A stretch of DNA of 64,000 nucleotides, from assembly GCF_006838285.1 (NCBI RefSeq), contig NZ_CP038228.1, positions 3,348,001-3,412,000 of the forward strand, read 5' to 3'. Under the pieces are notes generated by a model. That model was not told where the DNA came from, ran no database searches, and worked only from the letters and a program-made list of their open reading frames with translations. Of the stretch, positions 55,554-63,352 are shown piece after piece. The translations under genes were made by a program, and so were the position numbers. This DNA is from Xanthomonas translucens pv. cerealis. GTDB lineage: Bacteria; Pseudomonadota; Gammaproteobacteria; Xanthomonadales; Xanthomonadaceae. The first letter of the stretch is position 1. The number at the start of each line of letters is the position of its first letter.

Positions 55554-56153
55554 TCAATGCAGCCGCCCGCCTCCCGCAGGCGGCGCGCTCCCCTCCACCG
55601 CATAGACCGCCCGCTCCTCGCCTACGCCGTTGGACGTGGGTTCGCGCAGCGGGTGGCGCTCGATCTGCAGCAGCAGCGCCCGCATCGCGTTCGCTGCCTC
55701 GCAGAGCGTGTCGCCCACCGCTGGCAATGCCTGGCCGGCGCGCGCGGTTGCATCGCCGGCCGCCACCACCCGGGCATGGGCCGAGACGGTCTCGGCCAGC
55801 AGGTTGAGCTGATCGAGTTGCGCCAGCGTGACGCGGAAGGCGCCGCCGGCCGCGTCCGGCGCCACCTCGATGGGGGCATCGGGCCAGGCGCCGTGCGTCG
55901 GGTCGGTCCGCTGCGCGGGATAGGACAGCGCGTCCAGCACCAGCTCCACCTGGTCGGCCAACAGCTCCAGACAGACCGCCAGCTCGCCCATGCGCACCTT
56001 GGGCTCGGCGGCACGCTCCTCGTCCGGCGTGCGCGGCTGCGCCAGCCGGACCAGGAACCTCACGTGATCGCGCAGCTTGACCAGCCGGAACTGGCTCTCC
56101 TCCGGAAGGAAATAGCCGGGCATGGTTTCATCGTCCAAACGGTCGTACGCCAT
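55554..56153 (-). CDS. XAC0095-like hypothetical protein
   Basis: A 199-residue protein: GYFLPEESQFRLVKLRDHVRFLVRLAQPR at the N-terminus resembles the small XAC0095-type proteins of Xanthomonas, extended here by long amphipathic helices (MGELAVCLELLADQVELVLDAL, AQLDQLNLLAETVSAHARVVAAGD). GAGGAGG precedes ATG 56153. A long structured leader lies upstream. The function of such proteins is unknown. Its place next to a T6SS island may be incidental. Confidence 0.7.
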   Translation of the reverse strand: MAYDRLDDETMPGYFLPEESQFRLVKLRDHVRFLVRLAQPRTPDEERAAEPKVRMGELAVCLELLADQVELVLDALSYPAQRTDPTHGAWPDAPIEVAPDAAGGAFRVTLAQLDQLNLLAETVSAHARVVAAGDATARAGQALPAVGDTLCEAANAMRALLLQIERHPLREPTSNGVGEERAVYAVEGSAPPAGGGRLH

Positions 56154-56428
56154 CGTTGCCTCCTCGTTCCATGAAGGGTCCGCCCGCCAGGCATGGCGGA
56201 CGGGAAGTCGGGAGGTTCGAAACCGCACACAGCCGGCGGGCGTATTCCCCCGAAGGGTGTTGTATTAGCCGCCCTCCCGACGCAGGCATCGCGTCGGCTT
56301 GCGCCCGAGGATCGGGCACAAAAAACCCACCGGTTTGTCGGAGGTGGGTACCGCTGTGTGGGGAGTTTCGACGCTCCTTGATGTATAGAGTGCTACCGCG
56401 ATGCGTGGCCTGTCAATAGCGAAAAGCA
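56154..56428 (-). ncRNA. Structured leader / candidate small RNA upstream of the XAC0095-like gene
   Basis: On the minus strand this region contains a compact stem GGAG-N8-CTCC, an intrinsic terminator (56325-56352), then GCCCGA/TCGGGC, CCGACGC/GCGTCGG (56278-56297), a long-range pairing GTCGGGAGG/CCTCCCGAC (56207-56215 with 56273-56281) and GTCCGCC/GGCGGAC (56178-56184 with 56195-56201). The third and fourth pairings share bases, so two structures exclude each other. TTGACA (56416-56411) and TATACA stand upstream of it with poor spacing. It could be a small RNA followed by a regulated leader, or an attenuator. Confidence 0.5.
56325..56352 (-). terminator. Rho-independent terminator inside the leader region
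   Basis: Stem ACCCACC/GGTGGGT (minus strand, loop containing TCCGACAAACC) followed by six T. It could end transcripts from the HNH gene upstream, or a small RNA starting near 56390. Confidence 0.75.
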
Positions 56429-57289
56429 TCAAATCACTGGCGCAGTGCAATACCAACTGTCGTCCGCAAGTGCATTGTAAAATGCAGACTGCCACGAGTT
56501 GACGCAGTTTCGAGCATGCCCTTTTGCCTGCAGCCGAAGTATTATTTCAATGCCCATGAATTGACCAGCCGCCCTTAGATCTGCGACGGTTTCGTTGACC
56601 GATACGAGTTCACACGCCGCCTCGATTGCGAATCGCTTAGCCAGATGATGGGCGGCAAAGTGCGCTTCGACCCTGGCTTTCATCGCGCTTGGCCAAAGCG
56701 CAGGAGGATCCACATAAAACTCAATACTCATTGTAGGCGCACGTAATAGCCTAGCCCGTAACCAAGGCTGATTAAAAAAGACCGGACTATCGAAATAGGG
56801 ATGAAGTGTCTGGGTAGTTTTATTTACAGCATAATCCCTTCCTTTCTTGGACTGGCAGTCCCTGCAAGAAGGAACGAGATTTGCCACCGAAACAGAGAAC
56901 TGAGGAAATCTTGATTTTGGTAGATAGTGGTCCAGGGTCGTCGCCTGCCCCAGGCTACAATATGGGCACTTCTTATACGGAGGCGACAGAAGGATCTGGT
57001 CATAGTGATCTCGCGCAGCCTGACGTTGACCAACCATATTGACCTCATATAGATCCTTAAGATCTTTTCGGGTCAACGCCACTCGCACAACATCTTTCAA
57101 TCGAGATTTTACAGCAGGAATGAGATACAGATTTGAGGCCCGCGCTAAAATCTCATAGTTAGCGTTTTCAACTTGCAGCCCAGCCAATGCCGCATTGTAG
57201 TTGCCCGCTTTTACAAGATCACTTACGCCTGCGACGCAGCTTTTGTACACATCGGAAAATGTCTTGCTATAGATATCCACCTGACGCAT
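56429..57289 (-). CDS. HNH endonuclease, Septu PtuB-like
   Basis: A 286-residue protein. The N-terminal 100 residues are helical. A zinc-HNH nuclease follows: CPYC (108-111) and CRDC (142-145) bind zinc, and LDHYLPKSRFPQF (Asp120, His121) with SVSVANLVPS (Asn137) forms the beta-beta-alpha-metal site. The C-terminal half (KRFAIEAACELVSVNETVADLRAAG) is helical. It follows an ABC-type ATPase gene by 5 bases, the arrangement of the Septu antiphage system, in which the ATPase PtuA controls the nuclease PtuB. AAGGG lies before ATG 57289. The GC content is clearly lower than in core genes. Confidence 0.8.
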   Translation of the reverse strand: MRQVDIYSKTFSDVYKSCVAGVSDLVKAGNYNAALAGLQVENANYEILARASNLYLIPAVKSRLKDVVRVALTRKDLKDLYEVNMVGQRQAARDHYDQILLSPPYKKCPYCSLGQATTLDHYLPKSRFPQFSVSVANLVPSCRDCQSKKGRDYAVNKTTQTLHPYFDSPVFFNQPWLRARLLRAPTMSIEFYVDPPALWPSAMKARVEAHFAAHHLAKRFAIEAACELVSVNETVADLRAAGQFMGIEIILRLQAKGHARNCVNSWQSAFYNALADDSWYCTAPVI

Positions 57290-57294
57290 AAAAA

Positions 57295-58830
57295 TTACCC
57301 TTCATCACGCGACCGGATCATAGACATCAGAATGGCCTGACCTTCCATGCCAAGCTCCCTCCCATATTGATCCATGATTTCTGCGAACCCCCCTCCTCTG
57401 GCAACCGATTCAGCCAAGAGTGCGTGAAACCCTGACTTAGATACTTCAAACTTAAAAACCTCTCGCGTTAACACGCCTATGTTTTCACCGAAAGTCTCGA
57501 TTGAAGGCCTATCCACATCACTGATCAGACGTGACCGCGATAGAATCCATGCGCATTGCCGAGGAATCTCCTGAAGCAATACTGGAGAATGAGTCGCAAC
57601 GATTGCTACGGCGTTTTCAGAGGAAAGAAGCTGAGATAGTGCTCGCGTGAAAGCAGAAAGAAGCGGAGGGTGTAGATGACTCTCTGGCTCGTCAATGAGA
57701 ACAAGAGTTTTCTCCCCTACGGACTCGACAAGCTTCGTCATGATGAGCAGTACAATCGCATGTCCAGAGCTCATTTTTTCATGGAAAAACTCTACGACTT
57801 TAGATTCATGTTCACGCTTTACTTCAGAAAGTGCTGAAAGCCCCATTTCCGCAAAGTTGGGGTCGGACTCAAGAATAGAAATGCACCTCAACCACTGGCC
57901 GCTCTTTTTTTCTTGGCTCATGCAAACCATCAGACTTTCAAAGAAGTCCTTAGCCAGATTCTTCATGTCGCGCGGGGTTGAATTGTTTTCGCTACTCGTA
58001 TTGTCTTTCAACCCTATATAAGAGTACCGAATCCCCGCATCTCGCTGCATATTGTTTGGCGGCGGATTGAATGGATCAAAGGCGCTGAACGAGACGGAAA
58101 CTATGCCGCTAAAGTATTTTTCATCTATGGGCGTCACAGACCAGCCGACATGTCCGAAAAATCGACCATCCTCAGCGGAACCAGGCGACAGCACTAGAGC
58201 ACCAGCGATCATTCCATTTAAAATCTTTGTCTTTCCAACACCGTTCCTACCAATAAGCACGTGAATGTTGGAGGGAGGCTTGGACTCTGGTGCAACCTGA
58301 AACCTAAGCGATACTCCAGATAGCAGATCACTTGGTTCGCGAATAAACTCAAAATCGTATGCAGTCAGCGCAGCCATCCCGGCCAAGATTCTGGCAAACT
58401 GCTGCTCAATGACGGCAACACTTACTGTCCTAGTCAGCGAATCAACAAATACCTTTTGCTCGTACGCCACCAACCTACGCTGAGGAAGCGCAGCTAGATC
58501 ACCGAGGCGCTCGAGCCAAATCGGCGAAAAATTCGGCAACCCTCTTATCGTTTCATAGTACTGAGTACTTTGCCCAATAGAAAAGAACTCAGACGGCAAT
58601 GCCTCGAAGCTTTGAGGAATCTTCTCTGACGTCCAACCATGCACCTGCCCTTGGTACCCGATCTTAACCTCACCAATTTCTAGATAGTTGCCAGATGAGT
58701 CATAGAAGGCAAGCCTAAACATCGTTTTGAAAGAATAGTCATCCCAACCATCCTCTCTCAAAGTAAAACAACCCTTAAGTCCTGACGGACTGGATGCCGA
58801 ACGCCCAATTTTTAAGAATCTAACATCCAT
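57295..58830 (-). CDS. AAA/ABC-type ATPase, Septu PtuA-like, with N-terminal extension
   Basis: A 511-residue ATPase. From ATG 58830, the Walker A GRNGVGKT is at about 194-201, an ABC-like signature MSSGHA near 353-358, Walker B LVLIDEPE at about 376-383 followed by SHLHP, and the H-loop in VAIVATHSPVLLQE. This is the SMC/OLD-like layout of defence ATPases. The ~190 residues before Walker A (with GWDDYSFKTMFRLAFYD and a helical 100-165 part) are unusual, as PtuA normally has its P-loop near the N-terminus. An earlier TTG at 58866 is in frame. It pairs with the HNH gene. Confidence 0.82.
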   Translation of the reverse strand: MDVRFLKIGRSASSPSGLKGCFTLREDGWDDYSFKTMFRLAFYDSSGNYLEIGEVKIGYQGQVHGWTSEKIPQSFEALPSEFFSIGQSTQYYETIRGLPNFSPIWLERLGDLAALPQRRLVAYEQKVFVDSLTRTVSVAVIEQQFARILAGMAALTAYDFEFIREPSDLLSGVSLRFQVAPESKPPSNIHVLIGRNGVGKTKILNGMIAGALVLSPGSAEDGRFFGHVGWSVTPIDEKYFSGIVSVSFSAFDPFNPPPNNMQRDAGIRYSYIGLKDNTSSENNSTPRDMKNLAKDFFESLMVCMSQEKKSGQWLRCISILESDPNFAEMGLSALSEVKREHESKVVEFFHEKMSSGHAIVLLIMTKLVESVGEKTLVLIDEPESHLHPPLLSAFTRALSQLLSSENAVAIVATHSPVLLQEIPRQCAWILSRSRLISDVDRPSIETFGENIGVLTREVFKFEVSKSGFHALLAESVARGGGFAEIMDQYGRELGMEGQAILMSMIRSRDEG

Positions 58831-58934
58831 ACCGCATTGATTCCTTAAAATTTTCGATAGATTCAAACCACATAAGCTAGATCAATACTATTATTTCTTG
58901 TTATGCGCGTTTATAGCGCACGGACCCTAACCCA

Positions 58935-59147
58935 TTACATCGCCACATCCACATACTCGATCTGACTCGACGGCAGCGGAATCGCTCCCCCATCCTCGCG
59001 CATACCCGCCAGATGTAGTTCGATCACTCCGCGGATCAACCCTTCCACCTCTGTTGCACTCTCGCCCGTAGCCACACAACCCGGTAGATCAGGCACGTAG
59101 GCAGAGTAGTTGTTACGCGTTTTCTCAATAACGAGGGCATAGCGCAT
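58935..59147 (-). CDS. hicB: HicB-family antitoxin-like protein (solitary)
   Basis: A 70-residue protein with the HicB degraded-RNaseH-like fold: MRYALVIEKTRNNYSAYVPDLPGCVATGESATEVEGLIRGVIELHLAGMREDG. It lacks the C-terminal DNA-binding helix of longer HicB proteins. No hicA toxin frame can be found on either side, so it is either an orphan or acts with a distant toxin. AGGTAA precedes ATG 59147. It lies between the Septu-like and DRT3-like systems. Confidence 0.75.
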   Translation of the reverse strand: MRYALVIEKTRNNYSAYVPDLPGCVATGESATEVEGLIRGVIELHLAGMREDGGAIPLPSSQIEYVDVAM

Positions 59148-59379
59148 GGCGATTACCTGTTCAGGCCAACCAGTTTCAGGATACTATTCAGGGCGCAAGG
59201 AGCACATCATCGCTCGGCTTCCCAGCTACTGTCACGCGGCCTCGTAGACAGGATGTTTGAGATGGCCTGGCCGACTTGCTGCCTACCTGTGCCCCCTGAG
59301 CTGTTGCAGCAGGTCGCGGATTTCCGGGACGCGCAGTCCTTGCGAAAGCGGGACCGGCCAAATGAAGACCTCGAACCAG

Positions 59380-59650
59380 CGGGACGGAGGTAATTAATCC
59401 CCCTTCGTCCCGGTATGTGCACGGCGCGCGACTGGGCGTTAGCACGTTCTTCCATTGTCTGAGAGTGTGGCTCTCCCAGGCGTACTCCTGCGTGAGGTGC
59501 CGCCATACCGCGTCTTCGCCTTCTGGTGCTTGGCTATTTGCATAGCCAAGTGCCGCAGGCCTGAGCCCAATCTGCAGTTCCCCGCCAAGGCTCAGATGGA
59601 CCTCGTGCGGCCTGAACATGGGAGCTGTCGGCTTAATTACCTCCGTACCC
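59380..59650. repeat. Inverted-repeat-bounded element (MITE or structured RNA)
   Basis: ACGGAGGTAATTAA at 59384-59397 is the exact complement of 59633-59646, with further flanking matches. Between them lie strong hairpins, e.g. CTTGGCTAT-TTGC-ATAGCCAAG (59529-59550) and GAGAG-CCACA-CTCTC. No coding frame is convincing. It could be a small non-autonomous mobile element or a folded RNA domain. The remaining part of 59148-59715 shows nothing recognised. Confidence 0.45.
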
Positions 59651-59715
59651 TTTGCTCCTGGCCCACACACTGACCATGGCCGCCCACTAATAAGTCAATC
59701 TAACCTCGCTATTTC

Positions 59716-59756
59716 AAAAAGAAGCAGGCCACAAGGAGCTTGTGTGTGTGGCTTCT
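59716..59756 (-). terminator. Terminator-like 3' hairpin of the DRT3 transcript
   Basis: Outer stem AGAAGC/GCTTCT and inner stem CACAAG/CTTGTG with an asymmetric bulge made of the CA tract, followed by T5. It would end the drt3a-drt3b-ncRNA transcript. Confidence 0.65.
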
Positions 59757-59970
59757 GCAGCAAACATCACTGCAGCAGTCTCTTGTCTCGGTATGACTGT
59801 CGTGTCATGGACTTGAGACACCATATCGCATCCCCTTTAACCTGCCGGCCAGTCCAGAAAACGGATTCGCCTGCCGGTCCGACTCGAAGCTGCATTCTGA
59901 GCGTCCCACCTACCGATCCAACCATAGGCAGACGGATCAATGCTCCCGTGGCCTGCGCTGTGATTATTCA
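59716..59970 (-). ncRNA. Candidate DRT3 ncRNA with CA-repeat template
   Basis: A 255-base non-coding region directly after drt3b on the same strand. It folds well: a nested stem GTCTC..ATGAC-ACGACA-GTCAT..GAGAC, a CTGCAG repeat pair, and a final hairpin AGAAGC/GCTTCT (59756-59751 with 59725-59720) that contains the tract CACACACACA (59750-59741) and an inner CACAAG/CTTGTG stem, followed by a T-run (59720-59716). DRT3 systems need an ncRNA. I recall reports that an ACACAC stretch in it templates GT-repeat DNA. There is no space for an ncRNA upstream of drt3a. The 5' end is unknown and may be a processed part of the drt3 transcript. Confidence 0.7.
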
Positions 59971-61944
59971 TCAATCGTACGCAAGGCGCAACTCGCCCTT
60001 TCTAAGTAGCGCTCTCAGTCGACGCAGGTCTCCCGAAGTAGCATTCCAATCCGTAAAGTGAACTGACTTTGATAGCTTAGTTAGCTCGCCCCTTGCCTCA
60101 GCATCTGTAATCGCATTAGGTGAGAACAGCCGCAGTGAGACGAACTTATAAAGATTAGCCCGCACAGAGACATCCAAGTATGGGCAAACCAAAATATCAA
60201 GCAACAAATAGGCAACTGAAGCGTCATTAAGATTGAGCGCCGATGGAGCTTGGAGTGAAGCAATAACTTCATCCGCTAAACGAAGCTTAAGCTTTTTCAG
60301 GCTAGGTCTGTCGGCGCAGAGAAAGATGCCTAGCACAAACTTGAGATATTCAACCCCATCACCATTGGAATTGACATGCCTCGATAACACAGCATCGATG
60401 TCGATACCCTCTAATCCGCGCCCGTCCGACGACACAAGTTGAACCGCGACTACAGCGTTTACGATGTCGATTAAGGTTGCTGACTTCCATATTCCCATCG
60501 CTTTTCTGACGACATACAGCATTTGAAGCTCAACAAAGGATCTACCCAGCTTACCCACTTCACAAATTGCAGCAATCTCAAGAAATACCCGAGCAATCTT
60601 ATTAGAAGTGGATGATCTCACATCTGCAACATAGAAAAATTCAGCCACCCTAATTATCTTGGCGAGATACCTTTGGATACTTGCGGAATTTTCATTCTGA
60701 AGTATTCCCTTACTCGCAGCAAGACTAGAGTAAGTAGCATTTAATCCTCTACCAATGACCGCAAGCGCTGGCGCTGCAAGCCCTGAGTACTCAACGCCGT
60801 GCTGCTTCGCAATCGCTCGTATCCGCCGAATCAGCTTATCAGCACTCTCCGCATCCAATGGTGCTACCGCATCGCTCACAGGCACAATGCCTTCAGCCCC
60901 CACTTCCACAGACTTGAGTGAAATGAGTCGCCGTAGTCCCACCAGAATATTTGCGCATAGATCATTTACCTCAAGACGTGCGACGCTCAGCGCGGAGACT
61001 AGTGGACGGTGTTCGAGCTTCCTCTTTCCCTCATTTAGATAGAGGTTGAACTTAGCAAGTTCCTCAGCAATTACCGCTTCCGCAGATATCGCCGCGTCCT
61101 CAGATGCAGCAAATATGAAGTAATCATCCATATAACGTTTTACTTCGACATCACCCGACAGACGGCTAGTCACTCGCACATCAACGCCCTGGAGGACAAC
61201 CTCACAAAATATTCTACTAAATTCCGGCCCCACGATTATGCCACTAGTCTCACCCCAGTTTGCATCTCTCATCAGGGTATCGAAGGCATCCTCAAAGTAC
61301 GTGACTTTCCTCCTCGATTTTTGCTCTTTCGCAAACTGCTTTCCACGAACTGCCCACGCAACCGAATGCGTATAAATTGAAGCAAAACACTTCGATATAT
61401 CAATTCGCAAAAGATATACATATCGCTGCTCAAGCCTTATGAACTCCTCTGAGTCGAAGAACTTATAGACCTGCGAATATTTTCGATATGCGAAGTACGA
61501 TGATGCAAATTCAGATTGCGGGTTAAAATCCACATCATCCAGCTCCACCTCACTAGACTCAGAATCGTCTTTATATCTTGACTCAAAAAATCGACTGGCT
61601 GGACGAAGCGGGTATCGAAGTGAAAATGAACTTCGCGAACAGAGTTGTGAAATAAATCCATCATACTGGCGATAGAAGTTCACCACTTTACTCTGCACAG
61701 CAGGATGGATAAGTGCTAGCTCTCTTGTACCAGCAGGGCGCTTAGAGATGGAAAATTTGCACGGCATTGTCTCACTCCCGTGCTCCAATAATTTCTCAAC
61801 CAGCTTATGAGCGCCACCGTTAGATTGCAGGCGTATATATAGCAAATAGTTACTAAAGTAGATTGGGAGCTCATAGGGAAGCGCGTCTGTTAGAATGACT
61901 CGGGCGACATGCTTTCTCGATAAGCCCTTCTTCATCTTAGACAT
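59971..61944 (-). CDS. drt3b: Antiphage reverse transcriptase Drt3b (UG8-type)
   Basis: A 657-residue reverse transcriptase. The RT palm shows LLRIDISKCFASIY (Asp182), GETSGIIVGPEFSRIFCEVVL (231-251) and KRYMDDYFIF with the catalytic YMDD at 271-274. The N-terminal ~170 residues contain an acidic patch (DDSESSEVELDDVDF), and the C-terminal ~330 residues are a helical array unlike the thumb/X domain of introns. The start overlaps the drt3a stop by 8 bases (ATGTCTAA). Paired UG3 and UG8 RTs with an ncRNA define DRT type 3 antiphage systems. No maturase or endonuclease domain is present, which excludes group II introns and retroelements. Confidence 0.85.
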   Translation of the reverse strand: MSKMKKGLSRKHVARVILTDALPYELPIYFSNYLLYIRLQSNGGAHKLVEKLLEHGSETMPCKFSISKRPAGTRELALIHPAVQSKVVNFYRQYDGFISQLCSRSSFSLRYPLRPASRFFESRYKDDSESSEVELDDVDFNPQSEFASSYFAYRKYSQVYKFFDSEEFIRLEQRYVYLLRIDISKCFASIYTHSVAWAVRGKQFAKEQKSRRKVTYFEDAFDTLMRDANWGETSGIIVGPEFSRIFCEVVLQGVDVRVTSRLSGDVEVKRYMDDYFIFAASEDAAISAEAVIAEELAKFNLYLNEGKRKLEHRPLVSALSVARLEVNDLCANILVGLRRLISLKSVEVGAEGIVPVSDAVAPLDAESADKLIRRIRAIAKQHGVEYSGLAAPALAVIGRGLNATYSSLAASKGILQNENSASIQRYLAKIIRVAEFFYVADVRSSTSNKIARVFLEIAAICEVGKLGRSFVELQMLYVVRKAMGIWKSATLIDIVNAVVAVQLVSSDGRGLEGIDIDAVLSRHVNSNGDGVEYLKFVLGIFLCADRPSLKKLKLRLADEVIASLQAPSALNLNDASVAYLLLDILVCPYLDVSVRANLYKFVSLRLFSPNAITDAEARGELTKLSKSVHFTDWNATSGDLRRLRALLRKGELRLAYD

Positions 61945-63259
61945 TTCGCCAACACTCCGTTATAATCCCGATCTCGTCACGCGAGAGCTTCACTCTTCGA
62001 CGAGAGAAGTATCCGCAAAGAAAATCGTATTTGAACGCCTGCTTCGCCAAGGAGGGGGGTTGTGGCCGCAACTTTAAACTAAATCGAATGGATCCATGAA
62101 GAAAATCATTTAATGACGTAAGACTTCCACCCTCCGAAGCATCTTGCTCCCTAGCCAGACTATATTCGGAATGAGTGTAAGCCAAGCCAGTTGACAGCCC
62201 TCTATTGCCACTCTCTGAGATCAGCTGGAGATTGCCTACAATGTAGTTCAAGCGCTTTAAATAGAGCTCAAAGTTACCTGTTTTTGCATATGCCCTGGAT
62301 GAAATAAAGATCCGCGATTTGATCTTTTTAATCTTCTGATTTGAGAGAAGTACTTTTACCACATTAGCGCCAGAGATCGCGTTTCTGCTATTAAATTGAA
62401 ATGAGTAGCCGAGATACTCCATAAAGCAAGTTTCCAGCTTGCACTCACATCTCTTAATGCACGGACAGAAGACCCCATGATTACAGCCAGCGGAACAGTC
62501 GCAGGCGACTGTAATGTGATTTGTCTTCGACACATTCAACTTTAGGCGAGACGTCCTAACAACACTCCGAACTTTCGCAAACAGGTCAGACCGAATCTCG
62601 CTCGAGATCACTACAATGTCGTCTACATAGCGAGCTACTAAATATACACCGGGGAGAGATCTAATCTCTCTCTCCAAGTCGGACAAGTAAATCTCTGCCA
62701 GAGTACTACTGATCGCGAGCCCTCGCGGCAGTCCTTTTCGGCTCTCGTATCCAGCTTGAGCCTCTAGCGTTAAAAACAGCCGAGAAAGTAACGAGACCGT
62801 CTGAAATGAGACAACCCCGTCAGCCACTAGGCGTCTTAGCATGACTGACTTTGGGATGCTTTCAAAGCAAGACTTGATGTCCACCCTGAGAATTGACTTC
62901 TGTGTACTCTCTTGAATAGCCTGTCGTATAGTGCTTACCAAGGCAGATCTATTTGGGTTCTTTATACCGTAGGCCCTTCGAATGTTCTCATTGATGCGCC
63001 TAAGCACTAGAACCTCGTTCAGACTCTTGGTCGAAGCTATTTGCCGAAACTTCCGCCCTTTCTTAACTTTTGCAACCTTAACCCGATCGAATGAGAATTT
63101 CTCATCTGAGAGATTGCGCTCAAGCTCGGCGAGAAAGACCTCCCAATCCGCTCTGGTTCTAGGGACCTTTCCCTCGTCCGCACTTAGTCCGAACTGCCTA
63201 CGATGTCGCCGCATCCATCCCAGATTTTTTGCGGTGAACTCCTGCGTGGGTGCGGTCAT
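61937..63259 (-). CDS. drt3a: Antiphage reverse transcriptase Drt3a (UG3-type)
   Basis: A 440-residue reverse transcriptase: KGRKFRQIASTKSLNEVLVLRRINENI (fingers), LRVDIKSCFESIPK (Asp127), KGLPRGLAISSTLAEIYL (177-192) and ARYVDDIVVIS with the catalytic YVDD at 211-214. Directly after the palm is a cluster of eight cysteines (253-278), then EYLGYSFQF and a helical C-terminus. The ATG at 63259 has a perfect AAGGAG site; an upstream start at 63316 would lie inside the aceE terminator and is rejected. It is the first gene of the DRT3 operon. The GC content is far below that of aceE, a sign of transfer. Confidence 0.85.
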   Translation of the reverse strand: MTAPTQEFTAKNLGWMRRHRRQFGLSADEGKVPRTRADWEVFLAELERNLSDEKFSFDRVKVAKVKKGRKFRQIASTKSLNEVLVLRRINENIRRAYGIKNPNRSALVSTIRQAIQESTQKSILRVDIKSCFESIPKSVMLRRLVADGVVSFQTVSLLSRLFLTLEAQAGYESRKGLPRGLAISSTLAEIYLSDLEREIRSLPGVYLVARYVDDIVVISSEIRSDLFAKVRSVVRTSRLKLNVSKTNHITVACDCSAGCNHGVFCPCIKRCECKLETCFMEYLGYSFQFNSRNAISGANVVKVLLSNQKIKKIKSRIFISSRAYAKTGNFELYLKRLNYIVGNLQLISESGNRGLSTGLAYTHSEYSLAREQDASEGGSLTSLNDFLHGSIRFSLKLRPQPPSLAKQAFKYDFLCGYFSRRRVKLSRDEIGIITECWRNV

Positions 63260-63297
63260 ATCGTCGCTCCTTCGATTTATCCATTCCCTATTCTGAT

Positions 63298-63329
63298 AAA
63301 AAAATAAGGGCGGCACTAGGGCCGCCCTT
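63298..63329 (-). terminator. Rho-independent terminator of aceE
   Basis: A 10-bp perfect stem TAAGGGCGGC/GCCGCCCTTA (63304-63313 with 63320-63329), six-base loop, then T6 on the minus strand (63303-63298). It separates aceE from the DRT3 operon, whose start codon is only about 40 bases further, so the drt3 promoter must overlap the T-run region. Confidence 0.88.
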
Positions 63330-63352
63330 ACCTTCGCTAATTTTAGACAGGC

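Noticed and set aside
59971..63259. The two RTs as group II intron or retron enzymes
   Set aside because: No maturase/X or HNH domain, no domain V nearby, and no retron msr/msd-like inverted repeats upstream; the overlapping UG3/UG8-type pair fits DRT3 better.
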